From positions 537,501-601,500 of the forward strand of contig JACVVK020000312.1 of NCBI GenBank assembly GCA_018292915.2: DNA of 64,000 bases, read 5' to 3'. The stretch comes from Batillaria attramentaria. Lineage: Eukaryota > Mollusca > Gastropoda > Batillariidae. The notes beneath the pieces are model-generated. The model did no database searches, was not told the origin of the DNA, and saw only the letters and a list, made by a program, of their open reading frames with translations. A program made the position numbers and the translations under genes. Position 1 is the stretch's first letter; the number at the start of each line of letters is the position of its first letter. Below are positions 26,879 through 38,640 of this stretch, one piece after another.

Positions 26879-27882
26879 TTGGAGGGTGTTACGAATGACG
26901 CTTTGCCTGATACTTTCAATTCATTCTTTACTCGCTTCGAGAGACATGATTTTTCACTTGAACGTTCTGAGCTGAAACAGTCACTTGTATCACAGCATTC
27001 AATAGAGATTGATCAGGACTGTGTTGAAAAGTGTCTTAGAGGTATCAATGTACGAAAAGCACCTGGGCCGGATGGCATTTGCGGCAGAGGTATTGCTCTG
27101 AGCAGCTTAGTGGTGTATTCCGGCACCTTTTCCAGTCCTCGGTAGATTATGGCATTGTTCCCTCAGTTTGGAAACGGTCAACTGTCATTCCCGTCCCGAA
27201 GAAAAGTAACCCTAAACAACCCAACGACTTTCGGCCTGTAGCCCTTACCTCCCTGGTCATGAAAACTCTGGAGAAAATTATCAAGTCCTTCATTCTGTCT
27301 GTTACTGAGCCCCGTTTGGATCCCCTACAGTTTGCCTACCGAGCTGGCAGGGGTGTCGAGGATGCGAAAATATTTATTCTTGATAAACTTTATAAGCACC
27401 TTGAAGCACCGAACACTCACGCAAGACTTTTATTCGCTGATTTTTCCAGTGCTTTCAATTTCATGCAGCCCCACATTCTTCTTCAAAAACTCACTTCTAA
27501 CTTTAATTTAGACTCCCAACTGGTTCTCTGGATTGCTGACTTTTTAAGTAATAGAACGCAACAGGTTTTTGTAAATGGTTTTTTTTCCGATGTGAGAATC
27601 ACAAACACGGGCTCGCCCCAGGGTTGCTGCCTCTCACCTCTCCTGTGCATCCTCTATACCGACGATTGTAGAAGCAGCCATGAGAACACATACTTTGTAA
27701 AATTTGCTGATGACAGCGCTATTCTGTCTTTACTGGTTGGTGATCAGCAAGATCATGGTCCCGCACTCTCTGACTTTGTAAACTGGTACCTTGAACTCAA
27801 TGTCAGCAAAACCCAGGAGCTTATCATTGATTTTCGGAGACAGAAACACAGCCCTGGAATTACCGTTATTCATGATCAGAAA
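26879..27882 (+). mobile_element. LINE reverse-transcriptase fragment, frameshifted and truncated at both ends
   Basis: The frame starting at 26879 encodes a segment ending in RKAPGPDGI. Near 27080-27090 the reading frame changes and continues through NDFRPVALTSLVMKTLE, LLFADFSSAF, GSPQGCCLSPLL and FADD. It therefore holds most of the RT palm but no endonuclease, and it is cut off at 27883 where the duplicated segment starts. The missing RT C-terminus is not found beyond the other end of that segment. It resembles the Jockey-like families common in invertebrates but is unlike the 946-aa LINE at 60365. Confidence 0.9.
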
Positions 27883-27937
27883 GTGTATTTTCGTATTTGG
27901 TTTTCCCACTTTTCTCTTTTTTGAAAACTGTCTATCG

Positions 27938-28072
<135 letters not shown>

Positions 28073-28235
28073 CGCGCCCTGGACCTGGAACTACATTCAC
28101 CAGTTTGATTTTATGATTTCCAATCTTTAATTTCCTTAAACAGCAATGCGATTTCTATCATAGGGAGTGTGATTGAACTTGTGAAGAATCTTACTCGTGT
28201 CGATGTAAGTTTTTTTTTTTTTTTTTTTTAAAGCA

Positions 28236-28237
28236 TT

Positions 28238-28299
<62 letters not shown>
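28236..28299. repeat. (CA)n microsatellite
   Basis: Preceded by poly(T) at 28208-28229. Confidence 0.97.
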
Positions 28300-28300
<1 letters not shown>

Positions 28301-28575
28301 ACAGCAGCAACAAGAACAACAGACCAGAGGTGATTAAAACTGTCATTGATCTCAGTGGAGTTTCGGTATTAAGACAAGGACGTCAAACTCGACGAGAGAG
28401 AGAGAGAGAGGGGGGGGGGAGGTTTAACACTGACAAAACAGACAACGAAGTATCACTGAAAATGTTGAGTATTTTATTAGAGAACTCCAATCAATATTGC
28501 AGATTCTGGTTTTACCCGTATAATCGATGGAGCGTTAGAGACTTGTCAGCCCGGAAATGCACGTGTACATACACA

Positions 28576-28757
28576 GCGGGTGGGGGTGGGGTGGGTGTTT
28601 GGGGGTTTAACGTCCTTTTCCACCACATACGGGTCATATCAAAGACAAGGCAACGATGAAAAAGCCAGTACAAATATTTGGCCCCAGCCGGGATACGAAC
28701 TCACGACCCGAGGATTAGAAGTCCAACGCTCTACCATTCGGCCACCCCGGCTACCCG
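28576..28757 (-). mobile_element. SINE family A, inside duplication copy 2
   Basis: Orthologous in position to 4363-4540 within the duplicated segment, with only scattered substitutions. Confidence 0.9.
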
Positions 28758-28955
28758 CATACGGAGCAAATCTGACGGCTGAGAGAGGTTCACCACGAGA
28801 CAAACCACCTCAGGTTTCACATTTTGCATAGCCTACTCTGGCACGCCATGGTTTTTAATTTTGTTTACTTTGTTTGTTTGCGTGTACCGTGAAGCGCTCA
28901 CATTTACCACTGCAAATTTGCACTGACGAGTGGCATAATGGCCCATCACGTAGTG

Positions 28956-28961
<6 letters not shown>

Positions 28962-29030
<69 letters not shown>

Positions 29031-29045
29031 CGCGTGCGTGTGTGA
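28962..29045. repeat. (TG)n(CG)n microsatellite
   Basis: Counterpart of 4757-4877. Confidence 0.97.
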
Positions 29046-29247
29046 TCATCTCTGTCTTCCTTATAGTTTGTTTGCCGAAAAATGTAGGTGTTTTTCCCGC
29101 TTTCCAACAAACTATACACTTTCGATGAACATTGTTAGAAGAAAAAGTCTGCCTCACTCATGGGCCCAACCAAATTCCGTGAAGCTTCCATCCTCGGGGT
29201 GACTAGTCAATCACGACGAAAAAAACAAACAAACAAATAACAACAAC

Positions 29248-29250
<3 letters not shown>

Positions 29251-29307
<57 letters not shown>
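29251..29307. repeat. (CA)n microsatellite
   Basis: Counterpart of 5096-5153. Confidence 0.97.
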
Positions 29308-29311
<4 letters not shown>

Positions 29312-29446
29312 CCAAAAAATAAAACCGTCAAAACAACAGCAACAACAACAACAACAACAAAACTCAACAAAAAAAAAGGTCTCCATGACTTCTCCGTGCA
29401 CCTTCCATTGTATTAAACATGTCCTATATATATGTCCTATATATAT

Positions 29447-29660
29447 ACGTCCCTGCCAAGAATCGCTCTTCGCTGGACCCCTGATGGCCGAAGAAAAAGA
29501 GGCCGCCCCAAGGAGACTTGGAGGAGGACCGTGGAGAGAGAGATGAAGGAACAGGGGTGGACGTGGAACTTCCTGGAGAGATGTGCGGTGGACAGACCAC
29601 GATGGCGAGCTCTGGTGTCGGCCTTATGCACCACAGCGTGCGAAGAGGATTAATGTAATA
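29447..29660 (+). mobile_element. LINE 3' coding fragment, copy-2-specific
   Basis: Encodes the arginine-rich RT-protein tail (ALRWTPDGRRKRGRPKETW, then DRPRWRALVSALC) ending in EED and a stop. Copy 1 lacks it at the equivalent place (about 5268-5280). AT-rich direct repeats flank it. Confidence 0.85.
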
Positions 29661-29751
29661 TATATGTAGTGACATGTGAATGTTTCACGCGCATGTCCAG
29701 TAAAGGCTTGAAAGGTTGTTGCGTATACGGCATACGGTTTCGGTGTCGTAG

Positions 29752-30012
29752 AATATTTCGGAACCAGGATAAATCGGAACCGGTTCCCAAAAATCCTAGG
29801 ATATTTCGGAACCATTCCCATTTATCCCGCACCTGGCAGACAAAATTCATTTGGGCTAATGACCTTCTAGACGGTTCCGAAATACGCTGGTGGTTTCCAA
29901 ATATCCTGTCACTAGAGTCAGGATAAATCGGAATGGTTCCGAAAAATCCTGCCACCAGGGCCAGGATAAATCGGAATGGTTCCCATTCGTCCGGTTCCGA
30001 AATATCCTGTGA
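29752..30012. repeat. Cluster of interleaved inverted motifs, copy 2
   Basis: Same as 5361-5625 with very few substitutions and a short deletion near 30003. Confidence 0.8.
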
Positions 30013-32536
30013 CACCGGGGCAATCCCGTGATCGACCTACATCCCGACACGGGGCGTAGTAGAGGTCGACAATTTGACCCAATTGACACAGAATTCCCCG
30101 TGTGCAAAGCAAAAACTGAAATTTTTTATAGTAAATTTAAATTTTTACGGTAAAATTTAAATTGATACAGTAAAACAAAAAGAAAATAGATCCAGTTGGT
30201 TATCTGAAAACTGCATACTTTTTGTGCTTAGACTTTTCATCAAATAAATTGTTTCAGAGATATTACAAGACAAAGAAACCTATATTGGTTTCGGCAAACG
30301 GACTGTAACACATCCGGCTTGCTGTGCAAAAACCTGTGTGGGTTTAGTTACCGGCCGTAGTTTCATTTTCAGGGGATGCGGTAGTGGTGGCAATGCCTAT
30401 TTCCTCCCTCTGTTTCCGAGGAGAGACGAAATACGTGGTCATTCCCGTTATTTCTAACGAGGGACATGTCCTTTTCCGAGTACAGAGTGCACTTCTCCTT
30501 CTGTTCTGGGCATGTGCAGAAGGTGAAGGCCGCGCAATAAATGTCACGAAGACAGTGAGACTGGCAGGAGTCAAAGGTCGTGACCTCTTCGTCTGATTTA
30601 ATAGAGCGCTTGTTGTTGCTGTTGATGTCAGTCTTAGCCAATACCAGCAGGTTTTCTATCTCGGGAAGGATGAACATGGATGTCCACTTGTCCTCTTGAA
30701 AGCCGCCGAATTTCAAATCTTCCTTGTACATGTAACACACAGTGTCTCTACATCCTTCGCAGAATGTAATGGCGATACAGCTTGTACGCTTGAAGCATTC
30801 GTCGATACACTGTCCCTTGGTTTGTGTCTTCGTGGTGGCGAAATGGTTGTACAGCCTTGTTTTCGGCATCACGAGTCCAGGAGACAACTCTGCGCAGTCG
30901 TCGACAAGCCCCTGATCCCTCAGTCGAGCACAGTACTTCTGTTTGGTTTCTCCGATCTTCGTCTTGATCCTCTGGTAGTCAATGCCGTAGGGCTTCATGT
31001 TGTCTCCACCCATGAAGGTTTCAGAGAACAGGTCCTCGATGGATTCCAAGTCATAGGACATGGGCACCGGACTCTCTTTAACAGTTGATGCCCACGTCAT
31101 GGCGTCCCCATTGGCTGGAGGGGCGGCGCCGATTGTGATGGTTCGGGTCGTCACCTTCTTCTGGAACGAGGATGCAGCCTCCTTTTGAGAGGAATCCATA
31201 CTGAAGCCTCCTCCTACGCTAAAGAGTCCCGAGTAACTGGCAGACACTGCAACATTGACGCCTTTTTGTGTTTCCTCCTTGAAGGAGCTTGTGGTCATTT
31301 TGTGTTCGTAGGTGAAGGACGCTCCGAATTTGACCTCAGAGAGGAAGTGGGTTCCGTAGTTCTCGATAAAGTCAATGTACACGTCGTCATGCTCGGTTTG
31401 GTTCAGTTCCACGATCCAGTCCAGGAAAACAGGGTGGAAAGGTGGAGCGTCACGCTGTAGCAGCTTCATGTAGTAATAGTTACAACTGGCTCGCGAGATG
31501 ATGAACACCGACTCTCCGGTTGCTACCTGGGAAGACGACTCCTTGTAACCAGCGCTGGCCGAGAAACTGACCCCCCACCCACCCCCGCTGGCGTGAGCGC
31601 TGACGGACAACGACTTGGACAGTTCGTAGGAAGTCTGAACGACGTCAGACGAGAATGACGTAATACAGGAGACGTCAGGGATGAGGATGATGCCTTTAGG
31701 CACGCTGTAACGACAGTCGGCGGTCATGTGACCAGCGCTGTAGTCGGCGGAGAAGATGGGGAGGGTGAAGCCCGGGTCATGACCCACAGCCAGAGGATAA
31801 CCTTTCAGCATGTTGTAGCCGAGTAGCGCGTAGTCCATGTCAGGAAAGGATCGCTTCAGTTGAGGCCCTTGGCATTCCTGGAGCAAGTAGTCCTGTCGGA
31901 GACCTGTGTACACCAAGAGTAATTTAAAGAAAGGAAAGCAAAGCGAAACAACAACAACAACATCAGCAAAACATTTCGATGATGTCTGACAAAGCCTAAA
32001 GGTGATGGAACCTCTCCGAAACGGAATTTGAGCGTAAGAATTATAGAGTCATTGGTTTCACAGGAAGTTTTTTTAAAAATCGGCTTTTTTGTATAAAGAA
32101 ACTACTTCTGTAGCATGAAATATGATGAAAGCTTGCCGTTGAAAACGGCCATTTTCAGTACGCGTGGTTGTATTACATGTTTTTTTTTTTGTGTGTGACT
32201 TGTTTATAAGATACATTCAGGCGTGGAACTCTCGCAGAAATTGTATTAGTCGTGTAGAGAGACTAATGCTGGAGGCGTGAGTTCATTGACAGTTGATTAA
32301 GATGCACTAAGAGCAAAGCTTTGTCATTATCTTGCCGTTCTGTTACCGCCACTCTCCACAATCCACATAACGATCTACAAAGTTGTGTTTACATACAAAG
32401 AAAACTATCGCATAACACTGGCACATGTCGAGTACTCTCAGTTGTAGCTTAGAACTGACGGCTCAAATGAAGCTGAAAGTTAGCACAGGTCTTAACTCCT
32501 AAGAACCCGAGTTGTGCCACCCCTGCCCGCTATATG

Positions 32537-32689
32537 TTAGTTAGTTATTTAGGGCTTAACGCCGCGCAAGCAACAAAGGCTAATTCAGTCGCGGCTAGCT
32601 AAAGTCCCTTTCTGCCAGGTCCTTTAAAACATAAAAATTTCCACGTTAAAACAAGATGTAAATATATACTAAAAATCTATAGGGTTTAA
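32537..32689 (-). mobile_element. Short (TTAG)-tailed retroelement fragment, copy-2-specific
   Basis: Begins TTAGTTAGTTATTTAGGGC, and GCCCGCTATATG flanks it at 32525-32536 and 32690-32701. Copy 1 has one uninterrupted site. On the minus strand it ends in CTAA-type repeats, like a LINE or SINE tail. Confidence 0.85.
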
Positions 32690-33299
32690 GCCCGCTATAT
32701 GATAAGACTTGTTAAACAGCACAAGCCACTGCACACCAGTAGGAGCCACTTCAAGCCACTACTACGCAAGGCGTGGGCCTTCCCCGCTAGGCCCCAGATC
32801 GCTGCAGATTGCGTAATAGTGGCTTGAAGTGGCTCCTGGTGATCCGAAGATTTCAAGTCAAAATTAATTGCGATGACTGCATGGACTTTTTAGAGATAAA
32901 CGTACCAACATTGAAGTAGTATTTCCTCAAGGGAGCCGGCACACCAGAATCACTCATCCGTAACGGGTTCACGGGGAGAGGCTGCAGCATGGCCATAGGC
33001 GCTTGAGGTAGTTGAGAAGCACCATCGTCTGTTGCAGGCCTGGAGAAAAATAAAACAAAAAGCACTCTGAACTCCCTCTGTGAACGTCGTCTTGTGTGTA
33101 ACAAGCGATGATAATTATGGCTTTGTCGTACTTCCCTCCCCTGTCGTACGTACTTCCGTCCCTTGGGGACAAGCTAGAACAGCTGCTTGAGAGAAAAATA
33201 TTAAAAATGAAAGTATTTCATGCCTGAATTCTTATGGTTTATTCTTTTTTCCTTTTCTTGCTAGGGGAGTTAATTTCGATATTAAAAGCAACGTATTAT

Positions 33300-33343
33300 T
33301 CTTACTTTCCTTGTCCAGTAATCCCGGGTGGGGCTGCCTTTTT

Positions 33344-33375
<32 letters not shown>

Positions 33376-33445
33376 GTTATACCGTCTTTGATATTACCCT
33401 TACGTGGTGGAAAAGGATGTTTAACTCCCAAACACCCACCCACCC
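33300..33445 (+). mobile_element. SINE family A partial copy with internal (CT)n tract
   Basis: Counterpart of 8768-8833 in the second duplicated segment, with a box-B-like end (AATCCCGGG), a (CT)n run and the conserved tail. Confidence 0.75.
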
Positions 33446-33693
33446 TCCTTGTCTAGCTTATTTTGACGGCAGCGATGACTACTTTCCTTTGCTATTCGAT
33501 TTTGTTAATACTAGGAACATCTGAGATGATTTACTAACAAAATTCATTCTCAGTCAAGACACATGCAGTTCTGAACCCACTAAATGGATTAGAAGTAGCG
33601 TTATTGAGGATAAATTATCTGTGCATACACATTCTGGTAGCGTGTGCAAAACAATTTGGTCTGATTTACATGATGCTTTCCCCGTAAACAGTA

Positions 33694-33757
33694 GGGTGGG
33701 TGGGTGTTTTGGAGTTTAACGTCCTTTTCCACCACGTAAGGGTAATATCAATGGTGG

Positions 33758-33800
<43 letters not shown>

Positions 33801-33934
33801 AAAAAGGCAGCACCAAGACGGAGCAACGAGAAAAAGGCCAGCACAAATATTTGGCTCCAGCCGGGATTCGAACTCACGACCCGAGCATTGAGAGTCCAAC
33901 GCTCTACCATTCGGCTACCCCGGCTCCATGCACT
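33694..33934 (-). mobile_element. SINE family A inserted only in duplication copy 2
   Basis: Full-length SINE on the minus strand with a (GA)n tract inside its body. CCGTAAACAGTA occurs at 33682-33693 and 33935-33946. Copy 1 has a single uninterrupted site near 9069-9080, so this is a clean post-duplication insertion. Confidence 0.95.
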
Positions 33935-34197
33935 CCGTAAACAGTAAAACCAAGCCAGGCTGACACTTTTGTAATATATTAAAACACACATTTTGTTAGA
34001 ATAATTACATTTTGCTTTTTCCGTAAACAGCTACTCCAGCCAGACTGACGATTGCCACGATCAGAAGAAATTGAAAAGCAACAACCAGTCCCACGCAAAT
34101 CCACGACTGAAAAAAATAAATAATATAATGCTAAGTAGTGCCAAGATTACAACAAACCTGAAAATCACGTACAGACCTAGACACATTTTACCATCTA

Positions 34198-34198
<1 letters not shown>

Positions 34199-34267
<69 letters not shown>

Positions 34268-34275
34268 AGAGAGAG
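34199..34275. repeat. (TC)n(AC)n(GA)n microsatellite in MACPF copy 2
   Basis: Counterpart of 9325-9430. Confidence 0.97.
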
Positions 34276-34388
34276 GAGATTACATTTACCTATACACTAT
34301 AAACAGGGTTATGATCTACAACTGGGATATATCATAATAAAAGGTCAATCGTTGCATTTTACTGATGTTGTTTGTTGATTTCTTCATC

Positions 34389-34419
<31 letters not shown>

Positions 34420-34489
34420 ATCTATTATCACCATTGTTATCATGATCCCCATCATCAGTCATGTGCATATATATGCTATTTACATAAGT

Positions 34490-34840
34490 CCATACCCACA
34501 CAGCCGAAATTCCTACACTTAACGGGCGCGACTTTCGGGGTGCTTCCCTTGGTATGACACGTCTTATAATGTGGATGATTACACGACTGGCACCACAGGT
34601 GCCGTAGTTCCCGGGCCTGGTTAATGCCGGGATATTTATGACAGGAAGCGAGGAATGCGGCCCTGTCCCGCAGTCCCATGCCACACGGACCTCCACGGCA
34701 TCATCTTACCATCATCCTCATGTCCATCATCATGCATAATAAAAATTGCCCCAGCTTCCGAGCCCTCCGTGGATTCTACCCATTACCTGGGAGGAACACC
34801 ACTGGAGCTGGCAAAGAGTTGGGGCAGGGGAAAAAAAGTC
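34490..34840 (+). mobile_element. SINE family B body in intron 1 of MACPF copy 2
   Basis: Same position and sequence as 9668-10018, so it was present before the segmental duplication. Confidence 0.75.
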
Positions 34841-35097
34841 CATACCCAGCGTCTGTTTTTCCTCTCCTTCTTGATGCTAGATTTGATGTCTTTGTTGTCC
34901 TTACGAAGCAGCCTCATGCTGTCCAGAAAGGATATGCCGGCATCATCAGCATCAGACGTCTGGCACTGTTCCCGGAGACGTATGTTCTCCAGATACACCT
35001 CGCCAGCAAGGCCGGCTTTCGTCCTCTTGGTGTAGCAGCTTCTAGAGACACGCTTTTTCCGAAAGCCATGTCTGAAACCAAAAGAATGTGTCAGTAA

Positions 35098-35160
35098 AAC
35101 CCCTTGTACACTAGTCGTAAGCACTTCAGACTGAGAGCCGGAAATCCCAGCCATCCCAAG

Positions 35161-35196
<36 letters not shown>

Positions 35197-35640
35197 CATC
35201 TTCATTATCCCAGAGGGAAATTTGGGTGTACTGGACAAACAAAACAGTAATACACATCAAAATACACATAAGATAATAGGGGTTCGAGTCCCACTCGGGG
35301 CAAAGAATTTTTCCTTCTCGTATGTGGCACCGTTCATTCGGGCCGATCGTCGGGGGTTCTCTCCAGGGTACTCCGGCTTCCTCCCCCTCTGCTTAGGAAA
35401 TGTTCAGCCCATCAAATTTGCAAAATAAATGCAATTCTAAATTCCGAAATTTAAATAGCTGAACTGACCCTTCGTACCACGTGATTGTAATGTATTTATG
35501 TCCAGTGTGTGAGAGAATGCGTGTGATTCACGTGAGCGTGCATGTTGGGTTTGGTTCACGGCGCCTTGAGCCAATTCATGAAATTGGGTAAAGCGCCTAT
35601 ACAGTACTCATTATTATTAATACATAATAAACACTACAAT
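35098..35640 (+). mobile_element. SINE family C interrupted by a LINE tail, copy 2
   Basis: Counterpart of 10296-10850. It has an intact box B (GTTCGAGTCCC near 35283) and runs to the ATTATTATTAATACATAATAA tail just before the 18-bp minisatellite. A related tail occurs at about 39005-39150. Confidence 0.65.
35160..35280 (-). mobile_element. LINE 3' tail with (GATT)n, duplication copy 2
   Basis: Counterpart of 10343-10480 with about eight AATC repeats. Confidence 0.65.
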
Positions 35641-36357
35641 AAAAACAGAGATCACAATAAAAATGGAGATCACAATAAAAACGGAGATTACAATAAAAAT
35701 GGAGATCACAATAAAAATGGAGATTACAATAAAAACGGAGATCACAATAAAAACGGAGATCACAATAAAAATGGAGATTACAATAAAAATGGAGATTACA
35801 ATAAAAATGGAGATCACAATAAAAACGGAGATTACAATAAAAATGGAGATTACAATAAAAATGGAGATTACAATAAAAATGGAGATTACAATAAAAATGG
35901 AGATTACAATAAAAATGGAGATTACAATAAAAATGGAGATTACAATAAAAACGGAGATTACAATAAAAATGGAGATCACAATAAAAACGGAGATTACAAT
36001 AAAAATGGAGATTACAATAAAAATGGAGATTACAATAAAAATGGAGATTACAATAAAAATGGAGATCACAATAAAAACGGAGATTACAATAAAAATGGAG
36101 ATTACAATAAAAATGGAGATTACAATAAAAACGGAGATTACAATAAAAATGGAGATCACAATAAAAACGGAGATTACAATAAAAACGGAGATCACAATAA
36201 AAATGGAGATTACAATAAAAATGGAGATTACAATAAAAATGGAGATTACAATAAAAATGGAGATTACAATAAAAATGGAGATTACAATAAAAATGGAGAT
36301 CACAATAAAGATTACAATAAAAATGGAGATTACAATAAAAATGGAGATTACAATAAA
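35641..36357. repeat. 18-bp minisatellite, about 40 units
   Basis: The unit ATTACAATAAAAATGGAG, with AT[T/C]ACAATAAAAA[T/C]GGAG variation, repeats almost perfectly. At the same site in copy 1 (about 10832-10870) only one or two units exist. The repeats make long open frames on both strands that are not genes. Confidence 0.97.
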
Positions 36358-36612
36358 TGTGACCCGTTCTCACAAAAGGGACCATAAGTCGAAAATTATC
36401 AATTTTGAGATATGTACATCACTGCAATCTACTGGTTATGCAGTTTAATTCAATATAAGAATGAAAGCTGTACTACTAAAATTGACCAGAGATATCAGCA
36501 GTTGAAGTTGGCTACTCACAAGGCGGCCATACTGACCCCCGGCACTTCTTTTTGCCTGTAGCGGCGTTCGGCCTAGCGCGAATCACGGGCCCTTTCGCGA
36601 GAACGGGTCACA
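36358..36612. mobile_element. Inverted-repeat (MITE-like) element, family 2
   Basis: About 255 bp with terminal inverted repeats of about 26 bp: TGTGACCCGTTCTC at the left and the reverse complement of TGTGACCCGTTCTCGCGAAA at the right. It lies inside the expanded 18-bp minisatellite and has no counterpart in duplication copy 1. No ORF. Confidence 0.85.
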
Positions 36613-36807
36613 GATATGGAAATTACAATGGAAATGGAGATTACAAAAAAAAAATGGAGATTACAATAAAAAACGGAGAAGGAAATTTCCTACTTGTACT
36701 TACTTATGTCGGTTTTGCAAGCACTCGTAGCACTTGAATTTTAACATTTCGAGCGTCCAGGTAAACTCACGGGACAAACTCTTCCAAAACATACGTTGGC
36801 TTGACAA

Positions 36808-36854
36808 GTTAGTTAGTTAGTTAGTTAGTTAGTTAGGGCTTAACGCCGCGTAAA
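36808..36854 (-). mobile_element. Tiny (TTAG)-tailed retroelement insertion, copy-2-specific
   Basis: 47 bp of (GTTA)n plus GGGCTTAACGCCGCG, the same 3' end as 32537-32689. TGGCTTGACAA at 36797-36807 and 36855-36865 forms the target duplication. Confidence 0.85.
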
Positions 36855-36971
36855 TGGCTTGACAAAGATGAAATTACCCTGATTTAGAAGATGGGTTAAA
36901 AAACAACAACAACAACAACAACAAAACAACAATCACTGGGTATGCAGACTGACCAGATCATTTTAGATTTC

Positions 36972-37257
36972 GGCCCGTAAGTAATATTCGAGGTTAGGGC
37001 TTTTAGCCCTGGGTTAGAGTCTAACCTCGAACTAAACTAGCTCAAGGGTTAAATTTTCTGTTTTTTTTTTGTTTTTTGTTTTAAACCAAGAAGCGGGCCC
37101 ATTCCAGCAAGGTGCCTAAACTGTTATAGAAGGAATTTTCTTCCTTTCTTCGCTTCCTTTTTTAAAAATTTAATTTTGCTTTTGGGTTTCTTTTGTCCTA
37201 GTCTGGGTTAGACCCGTAGCCATGGGTTAAATGAACTTCGACTTTTACATACGGGCC
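36972..37257. mobile_element. Inverted-repeat (MITE-like) element, family 1, duplication copy 2
   Basis: Same terminal inverted repeats and interior as 11086-11354, with small indels in the T-rich parts. Confidence 0.85.
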
Positions 37258-37449
37258 ATGACCATCAAAAAAGACAATACCTTGAAAGAAATTGTTGTTA
37301 CCGGCTCGGCAAGGAGTCAAACACGCAACGCACAACTGTAATTCGCGGTATGTACATTTATCGCGAACAAGTCCGAATTTGTATCAGTTCCCACATCCTG
37401 TTTGGGGAACACGTAAGGTGAACCAGTAGTTGGTATTATAAATAGCGGG

Positions 37450-37800
37450 GCGCTTCAGAAGTAGGCTGACCAGATCCTGGCCCGGTTAGGACATGAGGCC
37501 AACGACATCCTGGCACAGGGAAACAGGTCAAGTGGGACGCGGCGTCCTGCTTCCGCGCGGACCGAGTGGGCAGTTGGCAGTTTCCCTCGGAAAACTCCTC
37601 AGCTGTCCCACATACAAGAGTGCGTAAATCAAGAGAATACTACAGCATAACAGCAACAGTAAAAAAAAAAAAAAAAAAAAAAACCTTTAGTAATTTTAAC
37701 TTATTATCAACCTTTTGTAGTGTTTTACCCAGTTTGGCTCTTATTATCTAATTATGAATAATTATAATGCGCTTTACAAATAAATTAATGATGATGATGA
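37450..37800 (+). mobile_element. LINE 3' terminal fragment, duplication copy 2
   Basis: Same as 11550-11890, with a longer poly(A) run near 37661-37683 and a GATGATGATGA tail. Confidence 0.6.
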
Positions 37801-38177
37801 TAATAATAATTGGTATTATTGTTATGATTATTATTGTCATTAGTTACTTTCTGCATGGTTTTTACAATTACTGGCCATACACTGCTACACATGTACAAAC
37901 TCTTCATGAAACAATTAATGAAAATGAACACGCATATTTATGGTTATGCTCTGGGTGAAAAAGTACTTTGTGAGAGTTACCAATATTCTGCTGGCGTCAC
38001 AAATGGATTTGTCTAAGAGACATATCCCGCTTGCCTTGCCTAAATGGCAGTTTTGAGGTCTGACCTGGTGTGGAAAGGGTGGTAACTGAGACACTTCTTC
38101 AAATGGAATGACTTGTGGTCTGTAAGACACTTATTCCACTCAAATCAACACAGGTCGGGAGAAGGAAGTTCAGGGGC

Positions 38178-38640
38178 CAGCCCCCGTAGTGTAGTGGTGA
38201 GCGCTTCCGACTGTGGATCGAGAGACCCGGGTTTGAATCCTGGTCAAGACAAGCGGGATTTTTTCCTACCTAGGTCGACTTCTACCCAGAACGGGTGTGC
38301 TATGGGCCCAATAGGGAGGCTGTTGCCACACAACCGAGACTCACCCGCTTCACGGGTGCGACTTTAAGGGTGCTTCCCTTGTAATGACACATCTCATGAT
38401 GTGGATGATCACACGGCCGGCACCACAGGTGCCGTAGTTTCAGGTGCCTGGTAAAAGCTGGGATATTTATGCCGGGAAGCTTACAATGCGGCCCTGTCAA
38501 ACCACATGCGCCTCCATAACATCAACATACCATCATCCTCATCATGAGTAAAAGATTGCCCCAACTTTCAGGTTCTCCGTGAATTTCACTTATGACCGGA
38601 GAGGAATATCACTAGACCTGGCGAAAAGTCGCCGCCAGTC
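38178..38640 (+). mobile_element. tRNA-derived SINE, family B, full length
   Basis: The head GCCCCCGTAGTGTAGTGGTG (box A) and GGGTTTGAATCCTGG (box B) are followed by a long body with CACCACAGGTGCCGTAG and a tail region with AAGATTGCCCCAACTTTC. Related bodies occur at 9668-10018, 34490-34840 and, inverted, near 3190-3295. The right edge of the segmental duplication falls inside its head. Confidence 0.8.

Larger units (their letters stand above)
30369..35069 (-). pseudogene. MACPF/PAN gene, copy 2, frameshifted at both ends
   Basis: This is the paralogue of the gene at 5981-10252 within the second duplicated segment. Homologous exons are 35069-34846, 34106-34009, 33039-32906 and 31903 onward, with the same splice sites. 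The first exon is 224 bp instead of 222 because of two single-base insertions, so the homologous ATG at 35069 leads to an early stop. The last exon has an extra C at about 30444-30446, which replaces roughly the last 30 residues and stops at 30369. An in-frame 9-bp difference near 31083 adds three residues. The MACPF signature and PAN-like cysteines between these points are intact and nearly identical to copy 1. It could be a recent pseudogene, or a gene using another first exon and a new tail, since an open frame runs upstream of the shifted exon to 35166. Assembly error is also possible. Confidence 0.65.

Noticed and set aside
35641..36357. CRISPR-like look of a regular array
   Set aside because: No unique spacers: units are contiguous and the sequence is a eukaryotic minisatellite.
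35542..36448. Long open frames through the 18-bp array on both strands (NKNGDY, EITIKM and IFIVIS repeats)
   Set aside because: The unit length is a multiple of three without stops, so all such frames are open by construction; there is no such frame in duplication copy 1.
38178..38245. tRNA gene
   Set aside because: Same reason: the head of SINE family B, with no clean acceptor or anticodon stem.
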